64,000 bases of DNA. Source: an uncultured Collinsella sp. Its GTDB lineage: Bacteria; Actinomycetota; Coriobacteriia; Coriobacteriales; Coriobacteriaceae. Of the stretch, positions 25,613-36,852 are shown one piece after another. The translations under genes were made by a program, and so were the position numbers. The number at the start of each line of letters is the position of its first letter. Within the stretch, counting starts at the first letter, position 1. The notes below the pieces were generated by a model that was not told the DNA's origin, did no database searches, and worked only from the letters and a program-made list of their open reading frames with translations. The DNA lies in assembly GCA_900541015.1 (NCBI GenBank), contig UQIB01000002.1, forward strand, positions 38,471-102,470. The letters run 5' to 3'.

Positions 25613-27786
25613 CCTCCGCTGACCTCCTTAAAAATGTGTCGATATCGCATGGCGACCGCATCGCGCAGGGGGCGCGTCGCCACGGAGTCAAGGGTGCAAG
25701 CATACCGCAAGAGCTCGACCGCGTCCAAATGGGCCCACTCGATTAGTTCCTCGTCGGCATCCAGGTCGACAAAGCGCAGGGTCACACCGCCATGCTGACG
25801 GTAGCCCAGGATTTCGCCCTCGTGACGCAGACGCAGGTCCATCTGGGCGAGCGTAAAGCCATCCGCGGTTTTTTCGAGCGATTGCAGGCGATCTTGTGCT
25901 GCCGACGCGCCGCCGTTGCCCTTAGAGTGCGTCATGACCAGGCACGTGCCCGACACACTGCCACGGCCCACGCGGCCGCGCAGCTGGTGCAGGGCAGCCA
26001 AACCAAAGCGCTCGCCGTTCTCGATGACCATGACGGTGGCGTTAGGCACGTCGACGCCCACCTCGACCACCGTAGTCGAGACGAGCACGTCGATCTCGCC
26101 ACGCTTGAAGGCGTCGATCACACGATCCTTCTCCCCCGCCGGCATGCGGCCGTGAAGGCGCTCGATGACAAAACCCGGCAACGCCAGACGCAGGCGGTCG
26201 AGCTCGGTCGCCGTATCATGCAGCGGCACGGGGACCGTCACGCGGCCCCCCTCGTCGCGGGCGATACCGGGCACGTCCTCCAACTCATCGGCCGAGTCAC
26301 TCGGCTCCACGAGCGGGCAAATCACGTAGGCCTGCTGACCTTTTTCATGCGCCTCGCGGATGGCGCCATAGGCGAGGTCGCGGCTCGACTCGGTGAGCAC
26401 GCGTGTCGTCACGCCAACGCCAGGGACGGGCCGATGGCGGATGATGCTCGTGTCCAGATCGCCGTAGACCGAAAGCGCCAGCGTACGCGGGATGGGCGTT
26501 GCGGTCATAACGAGCAAATCGGCACCGGGGCCCTTCGCGCGTAGGGCGTTGCGCTGGCCAACGCCAAAGCGGTGCTGCTCGTCGATGACAACAAGCGACA
26601 GATGCTTGAACGCAACGGTATCCGAAAGCACCGCATGGGTGCCAAAGAGCACGTCAAGCTCGCCCGATTCCAGCTGGGCATGGATGCGCTCGCGCTCTGC
26701 GGCCGGCGTGGCGCCCGTCAGAAGCGCCCAGGACATGCCGGCCTGCGAGAGCAGAGGGCCGGTCTTATCGGCATATTGGCGCGCCAGCACGCCCGTGGGC
26801 GCCATAACGCAGGCCTGCGTGCCGCTATCGGCAGCCACAGCCAGCGCGCAGGCGGCAACGGCGGTCTTACCGGTACCGACATCGCCCAGCAGCAGACGGT
26901 TCATCACGCGCCCGCCATCGCACATGTCATGCAGGATGTCTTGGAATGCGGCCTCCTGCTCGTCGCTCAGCGAAAACGGAAGGGCCTGTTTAAGCGCGCC
27001 CAGATGCTCGCCCGCGGTGTGGGCATAGGGCACCACATCGACCAGGCCGCCGTCGTTGCGCAGACGCAGCGCCAGCTGCAGGTAGAGGCACTCCTCGTAG
27101 GCAAGACGCCGGCGTGCGATGTCGCGCTCAGCCATGCTCGAGGGAAAGTGGATCGAACGCAACGCGCGGGCATTGCTCATGAGCTTCCGCTTTGCGCGCA
27201 GCGGCGCGGGAATCGGATCGAACGGATTGCCGACGACCTCGAGCGCGCCGCTTACGATGCGGCGCATCCACGCCTGGCTCACGCCATCGCTCACGTAATG
27301 GACCGGCAGAATGGTGCCTGCGGCGCGCCCGTCCTCGAGCTTTTCAAAGTGGGGCGAGGCCATCTGCTTAAAACCGTAGGCAAACTCGACCTTGCCCATC
27401 ACGGCCAAGCGGTCGCCCTGCTTAAGCTGCTGGGCAATCCAGGGCTGGCGGAAAAAGGCGACCTGTAGCACGCCCGTCTCGTCAACAAGTGAGACCTCAG
27501 TCACCTGCATGCGCGGGCGCGGCTGCTTTTGGACGATACGGTCGACCGTGGCGATGATGGTGCACACGATGCCGATGGGCGCCATCTCGATGGACCACGA
27601 ACGGGTAAAGTCGAGGTATCGATGAGGGATATGGAGAAGGAGGTCCCCCACCGTCCGAATTCCCAGACGGCGAAGGGCCTCCTCACGTTTACCCGAAACA
27701 TATTTGAGTCGCGCGATATCCTCGTCGAGCGCATTGCTCTGGGCAAAGCGCTCCGAGACGCGCGGCACGGAGCACAGCTCGGACAT
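25609..27786 (-). CDS. recG: ATP-dependent DNA helicase RecG
   Basis: 725 residues. Remodels stalled replication forks and Holliday junctions. An N-terminal wedge/OB domain (about 60-210) is followed by the superfamily 2 helicase motor: LLGDVGTGKTAVAACA (motif I), DEQHRFG (motif II, DEQH), MTATPIPRTLA (motif III), and QLRGRVGRG (motif VI). The C-terminus has the conserved FGLAALHQLRGR region and TRAQ-like LGYRQHGG segment. It is in the run fakA-recG-rsmD-coaD. Confidence 0.96.
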   Translation of the reverse strand: MSELCSVPRVSERFAQSNALDEDIARLKYVSGKREEALRRLGIRTVGDLLLHIPHRYLDFTRSWSIEMAPIGIVCTIIATVDRIVQKQPRPRMQVTEVSLVDETGVLQVAFFRQPWIAQQLKQGDRLAVMGKVEFAYGFKQMASPHFEKLEDGRAAGTILPVHYVSDGVSQAWMRRIVSGALEVVGNPFDPIPAPLRAKRKLMSNARALRSIHFPSSMAERDIARRRLAYEECLYLQLALRLRNDGGLVDVVPYAHTAGEHLGALKQALPFSLSDEQEAAFQDILHDMCDGGRVMNRLLLGDVGTGKTAVAACALAVAADSGTQACVMAPTGVLARQYADKTGPLLSQAGMSWALLTGATPAAERERIHAQLESGELDVLFGTHAVLSDTVAFKHLSLVVIDEQHRFGVGQRNALRAKGPGADLLVMTATPIPRTLALSVYGDLDTSIIRHRPVPGVGVTTRVLTESSRDLAYGAIREAHEKGQQAYVICPLVEPSDSADELEDVPGIARDEGGRVTVPVPLHDTATELDRLRLALPGFVIERLHGRMPAGEKDRVIDAFKRGEIDVLVSTTVVEVGVDVPNATVMVIENGERFGLAALHQLRGRVGRGSVSGTCLVMTHSKGNGGASAAQDRLQSLEKTADGFTLAQMDLRLRHEGEILGYRQHGGVTLRFVDLDADEELIEWAHLDAVELLRYACTLDSVATRPLRDAVAMRYRHIFKEVSGG

Positions 27787-27796
27787 GGGCAGTTGC

Positions 27797-29458
27797 CTAC
27801 TCGATCGAGAAGATCACGGGATAGAGCGGCTGCTCGCCACGATGGGCGTCAATCTCCAGATCGGGCTGAGCCTCCTCGATAGCGTCGACGATCTCCTGGA
27901 AGGCCTCATCGGACAGCTCCTCGCCGGCCAGAATCGTCAGCGCGTCGCCCTCCTCTTCCTCCTGCATGCGGTTGATGCAGTCGAGCGTGACCTGCTTCAC
28001 GTCGGAGCCGACCACGTCGATGGAGCCGGCGATGATACCCATGACGTCACCGGAGTGAATCGGAGAGCCGTCGGAGGCGCTGGAATCGCGCACGGCGCGG
28101 GTGACCTCGCCATCGCGGACCTCGCTGATGGCGTCGACCATGGCGGCGACGGCGTCCTCGAGCTCGGAATCGGGCAGGACCGCAAACAGCGCGGAGAAGG
28201 CCTGCGGAACGGTCTTGGTGGGAACGACGGCGACCTTCTTGTCCGTGCAGGCAGAAGCGGCAGCCTCGGCAGCCATGCGGATGTTGCCGTTGTTGGGCAG
28301 AATGATGACTGAGGTCGCGTTAACCTGATCAACGGCGCCCAGCAGGTCTGCAGTCGAGGGGTTCATGGTCTGACCACCCGACACGATTACGTCGACGCCG
28401 AGGGACTTGAGGATGTCGGCCTCGCCGGACCCAGCGGCAACGGCGACAAAGCCCAGCGCCTTGGCGGGCTCGGCGGCCTTTTCCTGGTCCTCGTGAATCT
28501 TGGCGGTACGGTCGTGGGCCTCCATCTCCATGTTGTGGATAAAGACCTCATAGATCTGACCGAGCTGCAGCATGTGCTCGAGCACCAGGTTGGGGGTATT
28601 GGAGTGCACATGGATCTTGTAGTCGGGATAGGCGCCCACGAGCAGCTCACAGTCGCCCATGGAGCCTAGGAACTTAAGGCATTCGTCCTCGTCAAACGGG
28701 GCGTCGGCCTTAAAGAGAAACTCGTTGCAGTAGCGGAACTCCGAGCCCTCCCAGTCGTCGTTAGCCTCGATCTCAACGCGGCCAAGAGCGGCATCGCGGG
28801 CAGAGCCGGCGGAGTCAAACGTAGCGGAGAAATCCTCGACAACGGTGCTGCGACCAAGCGCGGCGGCAACAAAGTTCTCCAGGAAGATAGCAAAGCCGAA
28901 GGCGCCTGAGTCGACCACGCCGTTCTCTTTGAGGACGGGCAGCAAGTCGGGCGTACGGGCGACGGACTGGTACGCCTCGACGACGATAGCATCGAGCGCG
29001 TCCTCGGCCGAGAACTTCTTCTTCTCGCACTCGTCGGCCTTGGTCGAGACATCGCGCAGCACCGTGAGAATCGTGCCCTCGATGGGCTTGCGGACGGCCT
29101 GGAAGGCGACCTTGACGGCACGACGGAACGCAAAGGCGATGTTGGCGGACGTGATGGGCTCATCGGCAGAGACGAGACCCTCGGCCACGCCGCGCAGGAT
29201 CTGCGAGGTGATGACACCGGAGTTGCCGCGGGCACCCATCAGGGAGCCGTGGGTGATGGCGGCGGCGATGGCTTCCATGTCGGCGTCGGCAGGAAGGGCG
29301 GAGAGCTCCTTGGTCACCGAAGCGAGCGTGAGCGACATGTTGGTACCGGTGTCGCCGTCGGGTACGGGGAAGACGTTGAGCTTGTTGATCTCCTCGGCCT
29401 TGTCGGAAACAGCAGCCGCAGCGATCGGAAAACAGGTGCGAATGGTCTTTGCAATCAT
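27797..29458 (-). CDS. DAK2/DegV-associated fatty acid kinase-like protein (FakA type)
   Basis: 553 residues. The N-terminal DhaL (Dak2) ATP-binding domain has LNVFPVPDGDTGTNMSLTL (metal-binding aspartates) and HGSLMGARGNSGVI. The middle and C-terminal domains (VIVSGGQTMNPSTADLL, ILPNNGNI) match FakA/YloV proteins. FakA phosphorylates fatty acids presented by FakB for phospholipid synthesis. No fakB is in the window. The asp23 gene directly upstream is its usual partner gene in Gram-positives. ATG 29458 has CGGAG upstream. Confidence 0.9.
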   Translation of the reverse strand: MIAKTIRTCFPIAAAAVSDKAEEINKLNVFPVPDGDTGTNMSLTLASVTKELSALPADADMEAIAAAITHGSLMGARGNSGVITSQILRGVAEGLVSADEPITSANIAFAFRRAVKVAFQAVRKPIEGTILTVLRDVSTKADECEKKKFSAEDALDAIVVEAYQSVARTPDLLPVLKENGVVDSGAFGFAIFLENFVAAALGRSTVVEDFSATFDSAGSARDAALGRVEIEANDDWEGSEFRYCNEFLFKADAPFDEDECLKFLGSMGDCELLVGAYPDYKIHVHSNTPNLVLEHMLQLGQIYEVFIHNMEMEAHDRTAKIHEDQEKAAEPAKALGFVAVAAGSGEADILKSLGVDVIVSGGQTMNPSTADLLGAVDQVNATSVIILPNNGNIRMAAEAAASACTDKKVAVVPTKTVPQAFSALFAVLPDSELEDAVAAMVDAISEVRDGEVTRAVRDSSASDGSPIHSGDVMGIIAGSIDVVGSDVKQVTLDCINRMQEEEEGDALTILAGEELSDEAFQEIVDAIEEAQPDLEIDAHRGEQPLYPVIFSIE

Positions 29459-29485
29459 GGGTATTTGAATCTCCGTTTTCGGATG

Positions 29486-29842
29486 CTAGTTCAGACGGCT
29501 CTTGAGCGCGTCGATATGGATGCCGATCTTAAGGCTGGCGGGATCGATCTGGGCGATCTCCTGCAGAGTGAAGGCAACGGAGCTCGAAAGATTGTGGCAG
29601 ACGGACTTCATGTTGACGCCGTTCTCGAGCACGACGTGAAGATCGACCGTAAGGCCGTTCTCGTCGGCGGACACAAGCACGCCCTTACGGAGGCGCTGAC
29701 CGGCAAGCAGGCGCACGCTCTCGGCGCCCTGGAGCTGCTCAGCCATACCGACAACGCCATAGCACGTCATCGCGGCATAACCGGCAATATCGGCAATAAC
29801 GTCGTTCGAGACGCTCAGGCTGCCGTTAATGGTCTCAGACAC
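29486..29842 (-). CDS. Asp23/Gls24 family envelope stress protein
   Basis: 118 residues. The family (Asp23, YloU) attaches to or near the membrane and is linked to envelope stress; biochemical role unsettled. The Asp23 domain is clear: GSLSVSNDVIADIAGYAAM, CYGVVGMAEQLQG, VDLHVVLENGVNMKSVCHNL. The GTG at 29842 was chosen because AAAGGAG sits before it; the ATG at 29893 has no RBS. It is the first gene of the asp23-fakA-recG run. Confidence 0.9.
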   Translation of the reverse strand: MSETINGSLSVSNDVIADIAGYAAMTCYGVVGMAEQLQGAESVRLLAGQRLRKGVLVSADENGLTVDLHVVLENGVNMKSVCHNLSSSVAFTLQEIAQIDPASLKIGIHIDALKSRLN

Positions 29843-30001
29843 AAGAATCTCCTTTTCTTGGTGCTCGCGGCACCATGTCGTGGGAGCAATCATTGCAATA
29901 TTCTACAACGACCGCGCCATGTTGAGGTGGCGGGCCTCGGGATTACATCCTCGACACGAAATGTTGATATGGTAACGTTCGCGAACGGCGATCGCGGCAT
30001 G

Positions 30002-30031
30002 AAAAAACCCGCCGCATAAGCGACGGGTTTT
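30002..30031 (-). terminator. tRNA-Asn terminator
   Basis: On the minus strand AAACCCGTCGC and GCGGCGGGTTT (one G-U) form a stem followed by TTTTTC, seven bases after the encoded CCA of the tRNA. Confidence 0.9.
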
Positions 30032-30037
30032 ACAACC

Positions 30038-30112
30038 TGGCTCCCCGGGTAGGACTCGAACCTACAACAGCGCGGTTAACAGCCGCGTGCTCTACCATTG
30101 AGCTACCGAGGA
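30038..30112 (-). tRNA. tRNA-Asn (GTT)
   Basis: Read on the minus strand, the acceptor stem TCCTCGG pairs with CCGGGGA. The D arm is AGCTC..GAGC. The anticodon stem CGCGG/CCGCG encloses CTGTTAA, with anticodon GTT. The T arm GTAGG.TTCGAGT.CCTAC follows. The 3' CCA is encoded (30040-30038). It is a single tRNA gene upstream of the asp23 region, with its own terminator. Confidence 0.97.
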
Positions 30113-30196
30113 ATAGGTGCGTGCTCTCAAGCAACGAAGTTTATTATACGGACGAATCAGCTCAGGGCAAGAACTTTTTTAAGAAATTTTCCGACC

Positions 30197-30250
30197 TAGT
30201 CATTGGGGACGTTCTTAAACGACCAGTCATTCAAGAACGTCCCCGACAAC
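30197..30250. repeat. GACGTTCTT inverted repeat, copy 2
   Basis: GGGGACGTTCTT pairs with AAGAACGTCCCC (the arms of the palindrome). The flanks and arms match the copy at 2326-2379, while the loop has changed. Located between tRNA-Asn and rpoD. Confidence 0.75.
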
Positions 30251-30258
30251 TACATGAA

Positions 30259-30290
30259 AGCGCCCTCAAGCGGATGTGCTTGAGGGCGCT
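30259..30290 (-). terminator. rpoD terminator
   Basis: AGCGCCCTCAAGC and GCTTGAGGGCGCT form a perfect 13-bp stem 15 bases past the rpoD stop. On the minus strand it is followed by TTTCATG. Confidence 0.8.
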
Positions 30291-30304
30291 TCTTGCTTGC
30301 GAGG

Positions 30305-31654
<1,350 letters not shown>

Positions 31655-31764
31655 AGATTCTCCCTTCATAGTCCACAGGACTCAATACTTTAGCACACAC
31701 ATTGACGTCTATACCCAAAAAGAGGACTGGATATAGGCGAGAATACGCTGGTTGACCACAACAT

Positions 31765-33864
31765 CTAGGCTTGTTCGGTGCCTGCGGCCTCCAGGCCGAT
31801 CAAACGGAACGGATCCGCCACGCCGCCGATCGACTTTTGCAGTTCGCGTTGACGCTGCGAATCCTGCGCGGCCTGCACGGTCAGCGCGCGACGGGCCCCA
31901 TCATCGAGCGAACGGTCCTGGCGCAGCTTGGCCTGCGCGGCACGCATGCGGCGCTTGATGGTGTAGAGCTCAAGCGTATCGAGCATAAACACGATGTTCG
32001 TCTCGGTGGGGTGCTTGCTCGTCGCCGAGATGCGCCCGGCACTCACAAGCGTTGCCGCATCGGGACACACCGAGCGCGCCGCATCCATGCAGGCTGCCGG
32101 ATCGGTTCCCGGCGGCGTTGCCAGCACGGCCCATGCGATGGACTCGTGGCGCGGATCCACCCACTCGATGGAGCAGATGCGGTCGGCATACGTGCGGAAC
32201 AGGTCGGGGTAGCTCGTAAGCATGGTCAGCAGCTCGCGCTCCCCTGCCAAGGACTTGCGCTCAAGATCGGTCAGAACCATAGGGGCCGAGGCGTCTGCCG
32301 GGACACCAACGGGCGCAGAGCCCATATCGTCAGGCACATCAATCGGCGGCAGGTCGTCGACGACCTCCACGGGCGCAGCGCCATAGGCATCGAGCGGGAC
32401 GCAGTCGTACGGCTCTTCTTCGACCGGCGCGGACACCGGCGGCGTCGCGCCCGATGCCCAAGTACCGCGACCGGCATCGTGAGAACCCGACGCCCGACCG
32501 CCCGCGCTACCGGACCGCTCAGCCTGTGCCCGCTGGCGTTCATAGTTTTGCTCGCGACGTCGTTCCGCATCTTCGCGCTTGGCGACATCGCGAAACACAC
32601 GGCCCGAGCTCGCACGCACGGTCTCCAGATCCAAACCCAGCAGATCGGCAATCTGGATAAAGTACGTATCGATCATATAGCTGTCGCGCAGCGGATAGAT
32701 AAGCGTCAGCGCATCCTCCAGCGCCTTGGCACGACCGCCCGGCGTGGTGATGTCGCTCGACTCCTGCAGCGAACGGTAGACAAAATCCATAAGCGGCTCG
32801 GCCGCGTCGATGCGCTCCTGCAGCTCCTGGCCGCCGTGCGCCGTGATGAACTCCATGGGATCGTTACCGTCGGGCAGCACCACGCAGCGCAGGTCCATCG
32901 AATCCTGCTCGATAAACTGAATCGCACGGCGAGCGGCCTTCTGGCCCGCGGCGTCTCCGTCAAACATATAGACGATGCGCTTGGCAAAGCGGGTGAGCGT
33001 CTTGACGTGATGCTCCGTAAGCGCAGTGCCCAAAGTGGCGACAACGTTTTTGATCCCCGCCTCCCAACAGGCGATGCAGTCGGTATAGCCCTCCACCACA
33101 ATGGCGGTATCCTGCGCGACGATAAACTCTTTGGCCCAATTAAAGCCGTAGAGGTTTCGCTTTTTATGAAACACGCTCGTCTCGGCGGTATTGAGGTACT
33201 TGGGTTGGCCGTCACCCATGATGCGACCACCAAAGGCGATGTTATGACCCTGCTCGTCAAAGATGGGAAACATCACGCGGTCGTAGAAGCGGTCGGCAAG
33301 CTGCCCGCGCCCGCGGCTCACGGCAACGTTGGCATCGATCATCTCCTGCGGAGTAAAACCCGCCTGAGACAGGTGCGACACCAGCGCGTTGCGGCCCGGC
33401 GCAAAGCCCAGGCAGTAGCGGCGGCAGACGTCGCCACCCATGCCGCGGCTGGCAAAGTACTCACGCGGACGGCCGTCCTTACCACGCATAAGCATGGTGT
33501 GGTAGAACTGGGCGGTCTCGGCGCACAGATCGTAGATTCTGGCACGCTTAGTACCGCGCTCGCAGCGATCTCCGGTGTCGTGCAGCTCAATACCTGCGCG
33601 ATCGGCCAAATAACGGATTGACTCGGGAAAGCTCAGGTTCTCGCGCTTCATGATATAGGTGAAGACGTCGCCACCCTCACCGCAGCCAAAGCAATGCCAC
33701 ACCTGCGTGGCGGGGATAATGTGGAAGGACGGCGTCTTTTCGCCATGGAAGGGGCAGCATCCCCAAAACTCATGGCCGCGGGGCTTGAGCTCAACCGTTT
33801 CCTGCACGATGGCAACCAGGTCCGACGCCGCGCGTACCTGATCTTTTTCCTCATCGCTAATCAC
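31765..33864 (-). CDS. dnaG: DNA primase
   Basis: 699 residues. Makes RNA primers for replication. The N-terminal zinc-binding domain (CPFHGEKTPSFHI ... HCFGCGEGGD) is complete. The TOPRIM catalytic domain has VVEGYTDCIACWEAG and YMFDGDAAGQKAARRA. A long, less conserved linker with Arg/Glu-rich coil (about 430-540) leads to the C-terminal helicase-interaction domain. Start is a GTG that overlaps the ribF stop by 8 bases (GTGATTAG), with GGTGAG upstream. The dnaG-rpoD order is the classic macromolecular-synthesis arrangement. Confidence 0.95.
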   Translation of the reverse strand: MISDEEKDQVRAASDLVAIVQETVELKPRGHEFWGCCPFHGEKTPSFHIIPATQVWHCFGCGEGGDVFTYIMKRENLSFPESIRYLADRAGIELHDTGDRCERGTKRARIYDLCAETAQFYHTMLMRGKDGRPREYFASRGMGGDVCRRYCLGFAPGRNALVSHLSQAGFTPQEMIDANVAVSRGRGQLADRFYDRVMFPIFDEQGHNIAFGGRIMGDGQPKYLNTAETSVFHKKRNLYGFNWAKEFIVAQDTAIVVEGYTDCIACWEAGIKNVVATLGTALTEHHVKTLTRFAKRIVYMFDGDAAGQKAARRAIQFIEQDSMDLRCVVLPDGNDPMEFITAHGGQELQERIDAAEPLMDFVYRSLQESSDITTPGGRAKALEDALTLIYPLRDSYMIDTYFIQIADLLGLDLETVRASSGRVFRDVAKREDAERRREQNYERQRAQAERSGSAGGRASGSHDAGRGTWASGATPPVSAPVEEEPYDCVPLDAYGAAPVEVVDDLPPIDVPDDMGSAPVGVPADASAPMVLTDLERKSLAGERELLTMLTSYPDLFRTYADRICSIEWVDPRHESIAWAVLATPPGTDPAACMDAARSVCPDAATLVSAGRISATSKHPTETNIVFMLDTLELYTIKRRMRAAQAKLRQDRSLDDGARRALTVQAAQDSQRQRELQKSIGGVADPFRLIGLEAAGTEQA

Positions 33865-34864
33865 GGATACTCACCCCCTGCTCACCCAAGTTATGACGGA
33901 TATCGTCGATATTACCCTCGACGGTCGCGATTAACTCGTCCAGGGAATCGAACACGCGAGACGGACGCAGCCAGCGCGTAAACGCCAGCGACACCGATGC
34001 ACCATACAGGTCGCCCGCATAGCCGATCAAGTTGGCCTCGAGATGCGCCGAGGCGGCATCGTCGGCATAGGTCGGCGGCAGACCGACGTTAACGGCAGCA
34101 GGCCATACGGTATCGTCGACCAGCACCAGACCCTCATAGACGCCATCGGCAGGCACTTGGATGCCGTCGGGCACCTGGATGTTTGCCGTGGGAAACCCCA
34201 TGTCGGAGCCCTCGTGACGGCCAGCCGCCACAACGCCGCGCAGCATATAGGGACGGCCGAGAAGCTCGGCAGCCAGCTCCACATGACCCTGACCCAGCTC
34301 ATGGCGGATGCGCGTGGCGCAGATGGTCTGCCCGTTAACGCAGAGCAGGTCGTGACCGTAAACGTCAACCCCACGCTCAGTACCCCAGGCGCGCATCTCG
34401 GCAACGCCCGAAGCGCCGCCGCGGCCGAGCCTAAAGTCGCTGCCGACACGAATGGAGCGAATGTCGACAACACGCGACAACAGCGCCAGAAACCCGACAT
34501 GGTCGAGTGCCGCCACGGCGGGCGTAAAGGGAACGGCCACCACCACATCGACCCCGGTTTGAGCCAGGGCATGCAGGCGGTCGGCCGTCGTCATCAATTT
34601 TTGAGCGGGCGAAGGACTCACCACGACGTCCGGATCAGGATCGAAGGTGACCACGACCGCTTTGCTGCCGTGGTCATGCGCATCGCGAATAACCGCATCG
34701 ATCAGCTCTTGGTGCCCACGATGCACGCCATCAAACACGCCAATGGCGATCGAAGCGGCACCCAAGAACTCGCACCCATCGAAAGCATCGGCAGAAACGA
34801 TACGGGCCTCATCCAACTCACCCGCGAAAAAAATACGCGCGAGCTCGTGGGGCGCCAGCATCAT
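33857..34864 (-). CDS. ribF: Bifunctional riboflavin kinase / FAD synthetase
   Basis: 335 residues. Phosphorylates riboflavin to FMN and adenylates it to FAD. The N-terminal nucleotidyltransferase domain has AIGVFDGVHRGHQELI (GxFDGVHxGH) and VVTFDPDPDVV. The C-terminal riboflavin-kinase domain has RPYMLRGVVAAGRHEGSDMGFPTANI (the G-x-x-x-G-x-P-T-A-N motif) and a predicted catalytic Glu in HLEANLIGYAGDLYG. It overlaps truB by a few bases upstream and dnaG by 8 bases downstream. Confidence 0.95.
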   Translation of the reverse strand: MMLAPHELARIFFAGELDEARIVSADAFDGCEFLGAASIAIGVFDGVHRGHQELIDAVIRDAHDHGSKAVVVTFDPDPDVVVSPSPAQKLMTTADRLHALAQTGVDVVVAVPFTPAVAALDHVGFLALLSRVVDIRSIRVGSDFRLGRGGASGVAEMRAWGTERGVDVYGHDLLCVNGQTICATRIRHELGQGHVELAAELLGRPYMLRGVVAAGRHEGSDMGFPTANIQVPDGIQVPADGVYEGLVLVDDTVWPAAVNVGLPPTYADDAASAHLEANLIGYAGDLYGASVSLAFTRWLRPSRVFDSLDELIATVEGNIDDIRHNLGEQGVSIRD

Positions 34865-35793
34865 CGAACACCGCCGATCGCCTGCGGAAAGACGTGCTCC
34901 ATCACAAAGCGGCCGCCCTCGATACGAGCAAGCGCCTTCAATCCACCATCGAGCACGAGCGCGAACGGTGCCTTCGCCGTATCGAAATCCGCAAGCGCGC
35001 GTTCAACGGGAATGCGGCGACCACAAAGCAGGTCGTCTGCAAGATTACCCGGCAAATCGACACGCGTGGCACCAAGGGCGGCGATGGGATCCAGAGCGAA
35101 GCCGGCAGCGGACTCGGCAGAGAGCTCCTCTACCGCATGACAGGCGCCAATGGAAACCACGCCGGAGGCCGTACGGCGCAGCGCGGAAATATGCGCAGCA
35201 CTATCGCAGGCGCGACCAAGATCGCGAGCGAGCGCGCGAATGTAGGTGCCCTTGCTTACCGAAAACGCCACGGTCCAGACGCACGTATCGCCCTCGCCGC
35301 TCACGGCGATCAGGTCGGCGGCATAGATCTCGACGGGGCGCGGAGGCAAGTCGACCGCATTACCCTCACGAGCGCTCTTATAGGCGCGAACGCCATTGAC
35401 CGAGATGGCCGAAAACGCTGGCGGCACCTGCATCTGCGGGCCAAGCATAGCGGCTAGCTGCTTACGGGCGTAAGCAAGATCGCGCAGCTCGGGGGCAACG
35501 GACACCGTGCGGACGGCCTCGCCCTCCGCGTCATCGGTATTGGTCTCGACGCCAAACGAAATGTCGGCGACATAACTTTTGGTATCGAGGGTTAGCATGC
35601 CCAGCAGACGGGTCGCCTGGCCGACGCCCACCACCATGACACCCGAGGCCATGGGGTCGAGCGTACCGGCATGGCCGACGCGTCGCTCATGGAGAGCGCG
35701 TCGGCACTGCGATACCACGTCGTGGGACGTACAGCCCACCGGCTTGTCGACGGCGAGCAGCATATTCAATTGAGAAGGCGTACGACGAGCCAT
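34861..35793 (-). CDS. truB: tRNA pseudouridine-55 synthase
   Basis: 310 residues. Makes pseudouridine 55 in the T loop of tRNAs. MLLAVDKPVGCTSHDVVSQ and RRVGHAGTLDPMASGVMVVGVGQATRLL hold the catalytic GTLDP Asp; the PPAFSAISVNGVRAYKSAR segment is the conserved second motif. The C-terminal PUA-like part has KGTYIRALARDLG. ATG 35793 has GGATGG upstream. It sits between nrnA and ribF, the usual infB-rbfA-nrnA-truB-ribF order. Confidence 0.96.
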   Translation of the reverse strand: MARRTPSQLNMLLAVDKPVGCTSHDVVSQCRRALHERRVGHAGTLDPMASGVMVVGVGQATRLLGMLTLDTKSYVADISFGVETNTDDAEGEAVRTVSVAPELRDLAYARKQLAAMLGPQMQVPPAFSAISVNGVRAYKSAREGNAVDLPPRPVEIYAADLIAVSGEGDTCVWTVAFSVSKGTYIRALARDLGRACDSAAHISALRRTASGVVSIGACHAVEELSAESAAGFALDPIAALGATRVDLPGNLADDLLCGRRIPVERALADFDTAKAPFALVLDGGLKALARIEGGRFVMEHVFPQAIGGVR

Positions 35794-35808
35794 GTACCAT
35801 CCAAAATG

Positions 35809-36852
35809 TTAGAGCTCGACGGTCACCGAAGCGGGATCCTCCCCTACCAGCTCGGCCAGCATGGGAAGTGCCACGGCGAGCGTCTCGCGAATCGTTCCGT
35901 TGTTGGAAAAGCCGGCGGCGGCATGATGCCCGCCACCGCCAAAGTTGGCAGCGATCTCGGACACATCGAGGTCACCCTTGGAGCGCAGGTTGCCGCGTAC
36001 CTTGGTATCGCCCTCAATGCCCTTCAGAAACAGGCAGACCTCCACGCCCATAACCGAACGCACCACATCGACCAGGCCGTCGCACTCGTCCGAAGTGACG
36101 CCGCAGGCCTCGAGGTCGCTCTGGTACGCATAACTATATGCCACGCGACCGTGCGCCACTGTTTTGATGCGGCCCATAACGATGGACTTGAGATGCAAGA
36201 ACTCCACGCGCATGCTCTGGTAGACCTCGAGCGCAACGCGCGCCGGATCGGCACCGTGCGCAACCAGGCGCGAGGCGGCATGGAACGCAGCAGCATCGGC
36301 GTTTTGATACTGAAAACGACCGGTATCGGTCACTAGGCCGCACAGCAGGCAGGTCGCGACACCATCGCGAGCCACAATGCCGCAATTGTCCAAAAAGCGG
36401 TCGATAATCATGGCGCAGGCCGCGGCGCCGACGCACCTCAGGCTCAGCTCGGCAAATTCCTCACGCGCCGGATGATGATCGAAGCACACCACATGCGACG
36501 AGCGGCGAAGCACCTCGGCGGAGTTGTTCAGACGCTCGACGACCGGCACGTCCACCGAGATGAACAGGTCCGGATTGCCGGTATACGCAGATGCCGGTAC
36601 CAGACGGTCGGCGCCCTCCATAAAGCGGTAGATGCGCGGAACCGGGTCATCGTCTGCCAGCAGCAGGGCAATGTCCTTGTTGGGGAAAAACTTCATAAGC
36701 GATAAGCCCAGACCCAGCACGGAGCCCAGGGCATCGCCATCGGGAGACGTATGTCCCGAAATCGCAATGGAGGACGCACCCTCGATGAGCTCGAGGATGC
36801 GTCGCTGAATATCTGCAGACTCGCTCGATGCGAGGTCGGCGGAATTACTCAT
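35809..36852 (-). CDS. nrnA: DHH-family oligoribonuclease / pAp phosphatase NrnA
   Basis: 347 residues. Degrades nano-RNA and dephosphorylates pAp. The DHH phosphodiesterase core is seen in AISGHTSPDGDALGSVLGL, DLFISVDVP, VCFDHHPAREEFAELS (the DHH motif) and GLVTDTGRFQYQN. The C-terminal DHHA1 domain ends NFGGGGHHAAAGFS. ATG 36852 has AGGAGG nine bases upstream and overlaps the rbfA stop by 8 bases (ATGAGTAA); the longer frame is rejected. Confidence 0.94.
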   Translation of the reverse strand: MSNSADLASSESADIQRRILELIEGASSIAISGHTSPDGDALGSVLGLGLSLMKFFPNKDIALLLADDDPVPRIYRFMEGADRLVPASAYTGNPDLFISVDVPVVERLNNSAEVLRRSSHVVCFDHHPAREEFAELSLRCVGAAACAMIIDRFLDNCGIVARDGVATCLLCGLVTDTGRFQYQNADAAAFHAASRLVAHGADPARVALEVYQSMRVEFLHLKSIVMGRIKTVAHGRVAYSYAYQSDLEACGVTSDECDGLVDVVRSVMGVEVCLFLKGIEGDTKVRGNLRSKGDLDVSEIAANFGGGGHHAAAGFSNNGTIRETLAVALPMLAELVGEDPASVTVEL